In this document: positions 17,348-25,896 of the stretch, piece after piece
Layout of the letters: every line of letters begins with the position of its first letter
Position numbering within the stretch: position 1 is the first letter of the stretch
Source: Burkholderia savannae
GTDB taxonomy: Bacteria > Pseudomonadota > Gammaproteobacteria > Burkholderiales > Burkholderiaceae
Length of the DNA stretch: 64,000 bases
Direction of reading: 5' to 3'
NCBI RefSeq assembly: GCF_001524445.2
Contig: NZ_CP013418.1
Location: 1,240,001 to 1,304,000, forward strand
The notes under the pieces: generated by a model
Databases searched by the model: none
Told to the model about the DNA's origin: nothing
What the model saw: only the letters and a program-made list of their open reading frames with translations
Program-made: the position numbers and the translations under genes

Positions 17348-18058
17348 TCACACCGGATAATCGAGCTTCGGATACCAGTCGACGCCGCGCCCTTCCGGCG
17401 TCATGTCGAGGATCGTCCATAGCGGCATCGGATCGGGCGCGCCGCGCGGGTCCTGCCCCGGGTCCACGCTCCAGCCGCCCAGCTCGCCGCTCCAGAAATG
17501 GCGGATCGCGCCGTCGCGGCGCGTGAACACGTTGATCGCCGGATCTTCGCCGCCGTCTGCGCCGATCGCGTGATAGTCCTGGCTGTACCGGCCGTCGAGA
17601 TCGCAATACAGCTTGAGATCGCGCCAGCCGCGCTCGCGCTTGAACGCGACGAGCCGCTCGATCGGCGAGCGCGCGACGACCGCGAGCGCGACGCGCTGCT
17701 CGACATCGCGCGCCTCGCCGTTCCATGCGCCGAGGAGCGACGTGCACATCGGGCACGGCCGCTCTCGCTGCGGCCCGAACATGTAGCTGTAGACGACGAG
17801 CGTCGCCTTGTCGCCGAACAGGCCGGCGAAGCCGCACGGCCCGCGTTCGCCTTCGAAGCGATAATCGCCCGTCACCTCGCCGCCCGGCGGCAGCGTGCGC
17901 CGCAGCGCGGCGACGCGCTCGACGTGCCGGCGCAACTCGATCTCCTCGACGAGCAGCGCGTCGCGCGCGCGACGGTATGCGTCGCTCTCGTTCGGCCAGC
18001 GCGTCGTGTTGCGCTTCACGAGCTCGGCGGCGGGCGTCAGCGTGGAACTCACTGTCAT
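17348..18058 (-). CDS. DUF899 family (thioredoxin-like) protein
   Basis: A 236-residue protein of the DUF899 family, a thioredoxin-fold group of unknown reaction. The typical blocks are LVVYSYMFGPQRERPCPMCT near residues 87-106 and LYCDLDGRYSQDYHAI, then FWSGELG and MTPEGRGVDWYPKLDY at the C-terminus. The CPMC motif keeps the CxxC spacing of thioredoxin folds. It begins a minus-strand run with a GST and a VOC protein upstream, spacing 25 bases to the GST gene end. Such DUF899/GST/VOC groupings are often co-transcribed. The start at 18058 is followed by the usual hydrophilic leader; GGAGACTGACATG is an adequate ribosome binding site. Confidence 0.88.
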   Translation of the reverse strand: MTVSSTLTPAAELVKRNTTRWPNESDAYRRARDALLVEEIELRRHVERVAALRRTLPPGGEVTGDYRFEGERGPCGFAGLFGDKATLVVYSYMFGPQRERPCPMCTSLLGAWNGEARDVEQRVALAVVARSPIERLVAFKRERGWRDLKLYCDLDGRYSQDYHAIGADGGEDPAINVFTRRDGAIRHFWSGELGGWSVDPGQDPRGAPDPMPLWTILDMTPEGRGVDWYPKLDYPV

Positions 18059-18083
18059 GTCAGTCTCCTGTCGATCGAACGAT

Positions 18084-18743
18084 TCAATCCCGGTCGGGCG
18101 CGCCGAGCGGGAACAGGTGCCGATACGGACGCGCCTCGTCGAGCGCGCGCGCGAACGACGGCCGCGCGAGCAGCCGCTTGCGATACGCGATCACGCGCTG
18201 CAGCGACGCATCGATCGGATGCGTCCAGTCCGCGTAGAACAGCGACGGCGCGGCCGAACAGTCGGCAAGACTGAACGCGCCGCCCGCCGCCCAGTCGCGG
18301 CCCTCGAGCGCGCGTTCGAGCCACGCATACGACGTGCCGAGCATCCGGCGCGCATCGGCGACGCCGCGCGGATCGCGCTCGGCCTGCGGCCGCAGCGCGT
18401 CGAACACGATCTTCTGCAGCGGCGTCGACACGTAGCAGTCGAAGAAGCGGTCCATCATGCGCACGTCGAGCGCCAAGCCGGCGTCGGCGGGCAACAGCCG
18501 CGCGTTCGCCGGGCGCCGCAGGCCCAGGTACTCGACGATGATCGTCGACTCGACGACCGTGCGCTCGCCGTCGACGATCATCGGCATGTGCTTGAGCGGC
18601 CACCGCGCGGCGAATTCGGCGTTCGCGTCCGGCGTGTCGCCCGCGAGCAGCCGCCACTCGAACGGCAAGTCGTACTCGTACAGCGCGACCAGCACCTTCT
18701 GGCAATACAACGAGAACGGATGCCCATAGAACTTCAAGCTCAT
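18084..18743 (-). CDS. Glutathione S-transferase family protein
   Basis: A 219-residue cytosolic glutathione transferase. The N-terminal thioredoxin-like domain has LKFYGHPFSLYCQKVLVALY, in which the Ser/Tyr region at the N-terminus would bind the glutathione thiol, and the cis-Pro block LKHMPMIVDGERTVVESTII. The all-helical C-terminal domain carries FSLADCSAAPSLFYADW, the capping-box region of the fold. The start at 18743 is chosen for the strong GAGGAGGAACGCA ribosome binding site just upstream. A longer in-frame reading adds 25 Arg-rich residues with no family match. It lies between the DUF899 gene and the VOC gene on the same strand. Confidence 0.88.
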   Translation of the reverse strand: MSLKFYGHPFSLYCQKVLVALYEYDLPFEWRLLAGDTPDANAEFAARWPLKHMPMIVDGERTVVESTIIVEYLGLRRPANARLLPADAGLALDVRMMDRFFDCYVSTPLQKIVFDALRPQAERDPRGVADARRMLGTSYAWLERALEGRDWAAGGAFSLADCSAAPSLFYADWTHPIDASLQRVIAYRKRLLARPSFARALDEARPYRHLFPLGAPDRD

Positions 18744-18910
18744 TGCGTTCCTCCTCGGTCGAGTGGGCGCGCGACGCGCGCACGCCGCCCGTCGAAAAAA
18801 ACGCGCGGCAGGGCGCACGCCGCCCGCGCCGCGTCATGCGTTCGCCCGGCCGGCGCACGCGCGTCGCGCGCCTCACGAACCTCACGAACCTCACGCGCCG
18901 GCCACCGCGC

Positions 18911-19387
18911 TCACCGCGCGGGCGGCACGCATTGCTCCATCCCCTCGCGGATCTGCTCGGGAGTCAAGTCGCGCTTGTGCGTCGCGACCGACCAGCGATG
19001 GCCGAACGGGTCCTCGATCTGGCCGTAGCGGTCGCCCCAGAACATGTCGGCCGCGGGCATCGTCAGCTTCGCGCCCGCCTCCACCGCGCGCGCGATCACC
19101 GCGTCGACGTCCGGCACGTACAGATGAATGAACACGGGCGAGCCTTTCAGCGCTTTCGGCCCGAGCGCGCCGCAGCTCCCCATCTCGTCGACGAGCATCA
19201 GCGTCGAATCGCCGATCCTGACGGCTGCATGCATCAGCCGGCCGGCCTCGCGCGACGGCAGCCGCGTGATTTCGACGGCGTCGAACGCCTTCTTGTAGAA
19301 CTCGATCGCGGCGGCGGCGCCGTCGCAGATCAGATGAGGGGTGAGCGAATGCATCCCCTCGGGGATCGGTTTGACTGCATCAGGCAT
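18911..19387 (-). CDS. VOC family protein (PhnB/glyoxalase-like)
   Basis: A 158-residue vicinal-oxygen-chelate protein of the PhnB-like subgroup. The two beta-alpha-beta-beta-beta halves are clear: LTPHLICDGAAAAIEFYKKA and PVFIHLYVPDVDAVIARAVE, each leading to a strand set. The end contains FWGDRYGQIEDPFGHRWSVA, the family signature. PhnB-like VOC proteins often lack a proven enzymatic role. Start at 19387 follows CAAGGAGCCGCGATC, with a clear GGAG. It is the first gene of a minus-strand group with the GST and DUF899 genes; the gap to the GST gene is about 165 bases. Confidence 0.88.
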   Translation of the reverse strand: MPDAVKPIPEGMHSLTPHLICDGAAAAIEFYKKAFDAVEITRLPSREAGRLMHAAVRIGDSTLMLVDEMGSCGALGPKALKGSPVFIHLYVPDVDAVIARAVEAGAKLTMPAADMFWGDRYGQIEDPFGHRWSVATHKRDLTPEQIREGMEQCVPPAR

Positions 19388-19686
19388 GATCGCGGCTCCT
19401 TGGCTTCGAATGGTTTCATCGATCGAGCGCGCCGCTTGCGCGGAGGCGCTCTATCGCCACGACGAACGAAGCGGGCGGAATTCGACATGCGCCGCAAAAA
19501 TTTTTCCCGTAAGGTGAACGGCCGGCCGCAGCCGGCGCGCGCCGGCGTCGACGCGGCATCGCACACGATGCCGGAAAGCGCGTCGATCAATCGCATCCGG
19601 CCGGTCGGCCGGGCCGCGCATGCTGCGCACGCAGCGGATAACGCGGAAGAAACGGGCAGCCGCTTCGCGCGGCCCGCCGCCGCGGG

Positions 19687-19788
19687 TTATCAACAATTTC
19701 TGTCGACAAATATGTGGATATCCTGCGCACGCGCGCGCCAAGCCCTTGAAAGCACGGCGCTTTCCGCGCCGCGGCAATAAGCGGGCAC
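19687..19788. repeat. Solitary diverged copy of the DnaA-box-like repeat unit
   Basis: TTATCAACA, a T-rich run, TATGTGGATATCCTG, a CTTG-A block, a TTTCC block and GCGGGCAC follow the same order and spacing as in the seven-unit array at 15803-17179. The paired 9-mers here are closer to the E. coli DnaA box (TTATCAACA; ATATCCACA on the other strand). It lies between the VOC gene and a small hypothetical gene. Confidence 0.7.
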
Positions 19789-19805
19789 CGGCCGCGCGCG
19801 TCGCG

Positions 19806-20069
19806 TCAGCGCTTCTCGAGGTTCGCCTTCAGCTCGCTCGCCTTGTCGCGCAGCGCCTCGTAGCCGGAGCGCGCATGCTCCGGCAGGTCGGGATCGCCGA
19901 CGAGCGCGCCGAGCGTCTCGATCAGGCTGAACAGGATGCCTTTCGCCGCGCCGGCCGCGATGCTCTGCGACTGGATCGACTCGTGCAGGTGATCGACGGC
20001 CGCCTCGAACTGCTCGAGCTTCGGCTGATCGTCTTGCCGGCGCGCTTCGTCCGGCTTCTCGTTCGTCAT
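19806..20069 (-). CDS. Small helical hypothetical protein
   Basis: An 87-residue acidic, mainly helical protein with no signal peptide. It reads as a hydrophilic head (TNEKPDEARRQDDQPKLEQ), an amphipathic helix (FEAAVDHLHESIQSQSIAAG), a more hydrophobic middle (KGILFSLIETLGALVG) and a charged tail (SGYEALRDKASELKANLEK). The pattern is that of a real protein, not of codon-bias noise. ATG at 20069 has GGAGGCATCATC upstream, a good ribosome binding site. I do not recognise the family. It follows the glycosidase gene on the same strand, about 100 bases after that gene's stop. Confidence 0.65.
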   Translation of the reverse strand: MTNEKPDEARRQDDQPKLEQFEAAVDHLHESIQSQSIAAGAAKGILFSLIETLGALVGDPDLPEHARSGYEALRDKASELKANLEKR

Positions 20070-20165
20070 GATGATGCCTCCCGTCTATCGGCTCGTTGCG
20101 AATCGTGGATCGATGCCGTCATTGTATGGCGAGCGCCGCGCGCCCGACGCGAGCGAGCGCAATCT

Positions 20166-22439
20166 TCACAGCACCGTGACGACGCGCACGCCGCTCGGCT
20201 CCGCCGCCGCGACCACCTGCCCTTCGACGCGCCGGAACGTGAGCGACACGCCGTCGTCGCCGACGCGCAAATCGTCGACGCGCAACCAGTCGACGCCTTC
20301 CGGCAGATCCGGCCGCTCGATGCGCACTTCGCGCCGCGCCGCGTCGACCGAGATGCCGAGGCACGCCTGCAGCATCATGAACGGCGCGCCCGCCGCCCAC
20401 GCCTGCGGCAGGCACGCGACCGGATACGCGGTCGGCGGCTCGCCGGGCCGGCGCGGAAAACCGCAGAAAAGCTCGGGCAGCCGCATGTCGAAGCTCACCG
20501 CGGCCTCGAACAGCGCGCGCAGCAGATCGAGCACCGAGCGCTTGTCGCCGTAGCGCGCGAGGCCGCGCGCGACGAACGCGTTGTCGTGCGGCCAGATCGA
20601 GCCGTTGTGGTACGCCATCGGGTTGAAGCGCGGCTGCCCCGCCGCGAGCGTGCGCACGCCCCAGCCGGTTCTGAAGAGCGTCGAGCCGAGCACGCGCGCG
20701 ACCGATTCGCCGCGGCTCTGCTCGGGCAGGCCGAACGCGAGCAGATGCGCGGCGTTCGACGCGAGCACGCGGCACAGCTCGCCGTGGCCGTCGACCGCGA
20801 TCCCGTAGAAGCCCGCCTCCGGCATCCAGAACAGCGTCTCGACCTGCTCGCGCAGCGCCTTCGCGCGTTGCGCGTAGCGCACGGTGTCGGCCGCATGGCC
20901 GCGCCGGCGCGAGAACGCCGACATCGCGTCGAACGCCGCGCACGCGTACGCCTGCACTTCGACGAGCGCGATCGGCCCGGCCGGAAAACGGCCGTCCGCA
21001 TGGAACACCGAATCCTGGCTGTCCTTCCAGCCCTGGTTCGCGAGGCCGCGCGCGGACGTGCGCTGATAGTCGAGCAAGCCGCGCGGGTTGCGGTCGCAGA
21101 CGCTCATCACCCATTGCGCGGCGCGCTCGAGCGCCGGCCACAGCTCGTCGATCAGCGATTCGTCGTCGGTGTGCTCGAGATACGCGCCCGCGAGCACGAC
21201 GAACAGCGGCGTGGTGTCGACGCCGCCGTAGTAGAGCGCGAACGGCACTTCGCCCGTGGCCGCCATCTCGCTCTTGCGGAACTCGTGCATGATCTTGCCC
21301 GGCTCCGCGTCGCGGAACGCCGCCGTCTCGCGCGCCTGATGCTCGGCGAGAAACCGCAGCACGCCGCGCGCGAGCGACGGCTGCAGCCACAGCATCTGCA
21401 GCGACGTGATCACCGCGTCGCGGCCGAACGGCGTCGAGAACCACGGGATGCCCGCATACGGATACGGGCCGGATTCGAGCGATGTCGTCAGCAAGCCGAG
21501 GTCAGCGAGCGAGCGGTCGAGCCACGCGTTGAAGAGCGGATTGCTCGTGTGCACGCGCGCCATCGTGCGGCGCCGCTCGCGCATCGCGCGGTGCACGGCG
21601 GCAAGCGCCTTGCGCAGCGCGCCGCGCCCCGCCGCGATGCACGGCTGCTGCGCGAACGCGTCGCCGCTCGCGTGCGCGGCGCCGACGCGCGCCTCGACCG
21701 TCAGATACAGCGACACGCACGCCTGCGCGGCGATCGTCAGCGTGTAGTCGGCGCGATCGACCGAGAGCGTGTCGGGCGTCGGATCGAAGCCGATCCGCAC
21801 GCCGCGCTCGACCGCGTCGAGCCCGTCGTAGCGCAGCCTGACCGCGCCCGCCTCGACGCACGGCGGCGCGATCACGCCGCGCCGATCGCGCCGCGTTCCG
21901 CGCACTTCGAACATGTCCTTGAAGTCCGCGCCGAACGACACCGACAGCGGCACCTCGGCGTCGCTCGTGCCGTAGTTCGTCAGCGTGAGCGCCTCGTACA
22001 GCACGTCGTCGGCGAGCACGCGCATCCGCTCGATGTGGATCACGCCCTCGGGCGTCTCGCGGCCGCCGAGCGGCGGCAGCGGACGGTTCGTCAGGTGCGC
22101 GGTGAACGACGCGTTGTCCGCGCTCGTCGCGCCCGACAGCAGCGACGGCGCGCGGCCGCCGAACGTGAGCCGCCATTGCGACAGCATACGCATGTCGTCG
22201 ACGAACAGGCCGTCGTCGCTGCCGCCGATGTCGCCGAGCGCGTCGCTCACGACGAACGCGTCGCCCGCCTTCAGCACGAACTGGCTGCCGCGCACGGCCT
22301 TCTGCGTGTCGGACTCGGGCGCGATGAACGCGGGGGCGGACGGCGCCGGCCGCGCCGGTGCCGGTGCGGCGGGCGCGGACGAGGATGAAGACGCGGCCTG
22401 CGGCGCGCGCGGGGAAGAGGAATCGGCTTGCCTCGGCAT
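20166..22439 (-). CDS. Glycogen debranching-type amylo-alpha-1,6-glucosidase family protein
   Basis: A 757-residue protein with an N-terminal GDE_N_bis domain (about residues 55-250, opening FVLKAGDAFVVSDALGDIGG and DDMRMLSQWRLTFGG) and a C-terminal (alpha/alpha)6 glycosidase barrel (about 300-690). The barrel shows PYAGIPWFSTPFGRDAVITS, GGVDTTPLFVVLAGAYL, AYHNGSIWPHDNAFVARGL and the FCGFPR segment, all typical of this bacterial debranching-enzyme relative. A low-complexity Ser/Ala/Pro leader (residues 5-35) precedes the domains and has no signal peptide. The start at 22439 has AGGAGTTCCG directly upstream. Likely substrates are branched alpha-glucans; the exact specificity is open. Confidence 0.87.
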   Translation of the reverse strand: MPRQADSSSPRAPQAASSSSSAPAAPAPARPAPSAPAFIAPESDTQKAVRGSQFVLKAGDAFVVSDALGDIGGSDDGLFVDDMRMLSQWRLTFGGRAPSLLSGATSADNASFTAHLTNRPLPPLGGRETPEGVIHIERMRVLADDVLYEALTLTNYGTSDAEVPLSVSFGADFKDMFEVRGTRRDRRGVIAPPCVEAGAVRLRYDGLDAVERGVRIGFDPTPDTLSVDRADYTLTIAAQACVSLYLTVEARVGAAHASGDAFAQQPCIAAGRGALRKALAAVHRAMRERRRTMARVHTSNPLFNAWLDRSLADLGLLTTSLESGPYPYAGIPWFSTPFGRDAVITSLQMLWLQPSLARGVLRFLAEHQARETAAFRDAEPGKIMHEFRKSEMAATGEVPFALYYGGVDTTPLFVVLAGAYLEHTDDESLIDELWPALERAAQWVMSVCDRNPRGLLDYQRTSARGLANQGWKDSQDSVFHADGRFPAGPIALVEVQAYACAAFDAMSAFSRRRGHAADTVRYAQRAKALREQVETLFWMPEAGFYGIAVDGHGELCRVLASNAAHLLAFGLPEQSRGESVARVLGSTLFRTGWGVRTLAAGQPRFNPMAYHNGSIWPHDNAFVARGLARYGDKRSVLDLLRALFEAAVSFDMRLPELFCGFPRRPGEPPTAYPVACLPQAWAAGAPFMMLQACLGISVDAARREVRIERPDLPEGVDWLRVDDLRVGDDGVSLTFRRVEGQVVAAAEPSGVRVVTVL

Positions 22440-23038
22440 CGGAACTCCTGGGGGGGACGCGGCGCACCCGGCGTGCCGCGTTTTCCGCACAGGATAGGAC
22501 AGAACGCACCGGACGCGCAGCGTTGTCAGGGTCGGTTCACCCGAATGACGACTCACATGCGCCATCGAAGGGCCAGGCTCGAGGTTCGCGACGAAGCGGC
22601 GGCTCGACGCATTCGCGGCGCGCGCGCCCCGGCGACCGGGGCTTGCGTCGGCCGATCCCGCGAAAATTCGATTCACACGGCATGACAAGCGCGAGCAGCC
22701 CGAGCGAATGCTGCGCAATCAGACTGTCGAAAAGCGCCTCGTTTTGACGACCGGAGCGCTGTCGAAAAGAGCCTCGCATGCAACTGGCTGCCGGGTTGCG
22801 GTTGAATTGCCCCAGTCGCCCCTCAGGCGAGCGGGGCAGCCGGCGTGTTGCCGCGCACGGTCGCGCCTGAGCGACTCATTGCCGCGCTCCCGGCAAAGCA
22901 CGTTCCCTGATTTTGAAATTCATCCGCGGTGCTGGCCGCCGGATTTCGCACGAATCGGACGACTACCCGACTTGTCAGCCCACGAATGATCCGTGTGCCA
23001 GCAACTTGACGGCGCCCTGACGAGCGCTGCCGTCAACG
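22440..23038. other. Intergenic region with an 18-bp direct repeat
   Basis: About 600 bases between the debranching-type gene start and the GHL10 gene end. CTGTCGAAAAGCGCCTCG (22724-22741) recurs with one mismatch at 22759-22776, 35 bases on. No gene seen; the translations of open frames contain no family motif. Confidence 0.5.
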
Positions 23039-24628
23039 TCAAAGCGCGGGGATCGGTTTCGTGGCGACTGGCGCGCTCTCGTTCCAGACACGGTCCAGCG
23101 CCGTGACCGAGTACATGTATTCGTGATCGACGCTTGCCTTCGCGTCGAGATAATCGGTTCCTCTGACGGTTGCGACCAGATGCCGTGCGTCGATGTCCCG
23201 ACACGCATCGCACCGCGGCCGTTCGTGGCGATAGATCGCATACGACACCGTGTCGGCCGAGCCGGCTTGCCATCTCAACCGCACGCCGTCCGGAGTCCGC
23301 TCAACGCGCAGGCCATTCACCGCGAGCGGCGGCGTCGCTTTGAGCCACGGCATGGTCGGCACGAGCGCGGGACGCGAATACCACTTGCGAACGAGTTGCG
23401 ACATCGAGCCGAGGCGATCCGCGCGGACGTCTTTCGCGGAGAAATAGATATCGCCTTTCACTTCGGGAAGCTTGCAATTGAACGCAAGATGATTGTCGAG
23501 CTCGCCGGGATCGGACCATCCGGGAGATTGCTCCGATATGCCGACCTTGTAAGCCGCCTGGCCGATATAGAGATGCGCGCGGGACATCCGGGCCTGCTCC
23601 ACCCACCACGGCACGACCTTGTCGTAGTCCGCGACCGGAAAGCCTTGCGCCCAATAGACTTGCGGCGCGATGTAATCGACCCAGTTCTCGCGGAGCCAGC
23701 GGCGCGTATCGGCGTATAGATCGTCGTACGTTTGCGCGCCGGCCGATGTTTGCGAGCCCTGCGGATCGGTGAGCGCGTTGCGCCACACCGCGAACGGCGA
23801 GATGCCGAACTTGACCCACGGTTTCGCCGCCTTGATGCGTTGCGCGAGCGTTTCGACGAACACGTCCACATTATGACGGCGCCAGTCGGCAAGCGTCGCG
23901 AACCCTCCGCCGTATTGTCCGTATGTCGCGGCATCGTCGAACGTCTGACCCGCGATCGGATACGGATAAAAGAAGTCGTCGAGATGGACACCGTCAACGT
24001 CGTAGCGGTCGACCGCGTCCATGATGGCGCTGACGATGTGCTCGCGGGCGGCGGGCATACCGGGATCGAAATAGAATTGCCCACCGTAACGCACGAGCCA
24101 GTCAGGATGCAGACGCGCCGGATGCATCGGCGCAAGCGCGTCGAGACGGGTGTTTCTCGTCGCCCGATAAGGATTGAACCATGCGTGCAGTTCGAGATTG
24201 CGCCGATGCGCCTCGGCGACCGCGAACGCGAGCGGGTCGTAGCCGGGATCTACGCCCTGCGTGCCGGTGAGGAATTCAGACCACGGCGCGAAAGGTGACG
24301 GCCAGAACGCGTCCGATACCGGCCGCACCTGCAGGATCACCGCGTTGAAATTCAGCCGGACAGCGTCGTCGAGCCACTTTCGCAGTTCGTCTTGCTGTTC
24401 GACGAGCGTGAGCCCCTCCCGGGAAGGCCAGTCAATGTTCGCCACCGACGCGATCCAGAACGCGCGAAATTGCCGCTTCGGCGTCACGTCGTCCGACGCA
24501 CACGCGACGTTCGGTGCCGCCTCGGAGGTCATGTCCGCCCTCCCCCCTGTGCATGCGCCCGCGAGAAACGTCAGTGCGGCGGCAAGGACGACGCGCCACA
24601 CGTGCGTCGGCGTCATTTCGTTGTTCAT
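23039..24628 (-). CDS. GHL10 (DUF187) family glycosyl-hydrolase-like lipoprotein
   Basis: A 529-residue exported protein of the YngK/GHL10 family. The N-terminus is a lipoprotein signal, VVLAAALTFLAGACTGG, with lipobox LAGAC and lipidated Cys near residue 26. The TIM-barrel domain begins FRAFWIASVANIDWPSREGL (typical GHL10 start) and includes WPSPFAPWSEFLTGTQG, PGYDPLAFAVAEAH, YDVDGVHLDDFFYPYPI and YIAPQVYWAQGF. A fibronectin-like C-terminal module (about 430-529) has LRWQAGSADTVSYAIYRHER. In E. coli the relative DigH cleaves denuded peptidoglycan glycans, so a cell-wall role is likely. The start at 24628 has AAGGAGCCGTCTG upstream. Confidence 0.87.
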   Translation of the reverse strand: MNNEMTPTHVWRVVLAAALTFLAGACTGGRADMTSEAAPNVACASDDVTPKRQFRAFWIASVANIDWPSREGLTLVEQQDELRKWLDDAVRLNFNAVILQVRPVSDAFWPSPFAPWSEFLTGTQGVDPGYDPLAFAVAEAHRRNLELHAWFNPYRATRNTRLDALAPMHPARLHPDWLVRYGGQFYFDPGMPAAREHIVSAIMDAVDRYDVDGVHLDDFFYPYPIAGQTFDDAATYGQYGGGFATLADWRRHNVDVFVETLAQRIKAAKPWVKFGISPFAVWRNALTDPQGSQTSAGAQTYDDLYADTRRWLRENWVDYIAPQVYWAQGFPVADYDKVVPWWVEQARMSRAHLYIGQAAYKVGISEQSPGWSDPGELDNHLAFNCKLPEVKGDIYFSAKDVRADRLGSMSQLVRKWYSRPALVPTMPWLKATPPLAVNGLRVERTPDGVRLRWQAGSADTVSYAIYRHERPRCDACRDIDARHLVATVRGTDYLDAKASVDHEYMYSVTALDRVWNESAPVATKPIPAL

Positions 24629-25351
24629 CAGACGGCTCCTTCGATTCGTTCGTGAAGACTCCCACGCCCGTGCGCGGCGGAAGAGATTCAGGGGGCACAA
24701 GTCGTGACTGGTCAGTGACCCGATTGCCCGCACGATAGTGCACAACCCCAGTGATCGTCGGCCGCGAGATCAGTGATCGATACTTCTCACCAAGATCCGG
24801 TTCCTCCGACATTTTCAAGCCGGAATCCGCAGGCGCGCCCCCGGCCGCCAGTCAGAAAAGGGCGATCACATGCTGTCCGGCTCGCTCGACACCGCATGCC
24901 TCGCGACAAATCCTTGCATCAACGCAACGGATATGGTCGCGCCCCGGATGAAAAAGATAATCTTTCGCGCTCCTGCTACTCGTTGCAAACCAAGATACCC
25001 CTCGGGTTCCGTTTCAAACCCAAATTGCCGAGCCGGGAAGACATGGCTCTTGTCTCCCGGATCGCTTTGCACATTGAAGGAGAAATCAATGCGTGGTTGT
25101 TACCCTTGCTGAGCGCAAAGCTTCCGGAGGGGGAAGTGATGGCCCACGGCGAGAATAATGAAAATACAGCATCGAAAACAAACACATGAAGCATAATAGC
25201 GGAAACGGTTTTCAAATCCAGTTAAATCATCACAGCCTATAAAAATCAAATTACCCGCTAATTGCAAAACTCGGATTCGCAATCTGAAAATCGAATCCAT
25301 GCAGCCTTATTCGCTTGCTCGCCCCATGAAACTTCTAGGCTGAATCGACAT
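24629..25351. other. AT-richer intergenic region, likely scar of past insertions
   Basis: About 720 bases with no intact gene. The part around 25140-25340 is the most AT-rich of the window (AAAATACAGCATCG, TAAAAATCAAATTACC). A seven-codon ORF (ATG at 25089, stop at 25110) follows a perfect AGGAG, encoding MRGCYPC; I do not claim it is a gene. The composition and the adjoining broken transposase suggest acquired, decaying DNA. Confidence 0.5.
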
Positions 25352-25680
25352 TCACTGCAGCCATGGCATGACGGAAGCCAACTGAATGGTTGCCAGGAAG
25401 TTGACCGGCTTGCGGACGTAGCGTGCCGCAACGCGCCTCCATTGCCTGACGCGCGCAAATCAGCGGGCAAAGCCGCGCTCGATGCGATTGCGTAGCCGGT
25501 AGCGGGCTTTGTCGTATGCCCGCGGTCGCCGGCAACTTCGCGGCGGATTCACCGCTTTACTGCACCGCTTTACTGCCCCGGCGTTCGATCAGTTCGGCCC
25601 GCTCGCGGCTGTCGTATCCGTTGTCGGCCGATATGCGCCGAGGCTTGAATGTGGAGCGGCGTGGGTCTAACCGTCCCGTT
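25352..25680 (-). pseudogene. Degenerate IS5-family transposase C-terminus
   Basis: The minus strand encodes pieces of a DDE transposase of the IS5 type. PRRISADNGYDSRERAELIE at about 25580-25650 matches the conserved D of the (L/I)(L/S)ADKGYDS motif. After a frame change, YDKARYRLRNRIERGFAR matches the YREK-like signature of IS5. An in-frame TGA at about 25459 follows, then the frame continues as VRQWRRVAARY and VNFLATIQLASVMPW to a stop at 25352. The middle segment between the two motifs is shortened and out of frame. It is clearly inactive. No inverted terminal repeats were found, so the element's ends cannot be placed. Confidence 0.75.
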
Positions 25681-25841
25681 CGCCTGTCTGGACTGGGCAA
25701 AAACGAAAGCGGCGCATCGGCACCTGTCCAATGAGCGTGAGAGCGGGCGGGATATTCCCGGTGGACGTTTTCCGGCAAGCGCCGCCCGCGCATTTCGTCG
25801 AACGCCCCATCGCCGGGATATCGTCGAAACGCGAACGGCCG

Positions 25842-25860
25842 GGCAGCGCGGCGCGCTGCC
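25842..25860 (-). terminator. Hairpin downstream of the autotransporter gene
   Basis: GGCAGCGCG (25842-25850), one base, CGCGCTGCC (25852-25860): a perfect 9-bp stem 36 bases after the autotransporter stop. There is no T tract, so termination here is a guess from position. Confidence 0.4.
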
Positions 25861-25896
25861 GTTCGCCCTTCCCGCGCGGCGCGCGTCACGCGCGCA

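Noticed and set aside
15724..17526. Repeated small proteins encoded by the array (plus-strand phrase FHNFCGQACGHPEH)
   Set aside because: Steps between units (223, 210, 206, 202, 217, 217) are not multiples of three, so no continuous frame exists. Starts and ribosome binding sites are lacking, and conservation extends outside any one frame.
25089..25112. Seven-codon ORF MRGCYPC with a perfect AGGAG
   Set aside because: Too short to support without expression or conservation data; noted only in the intergenic entry.
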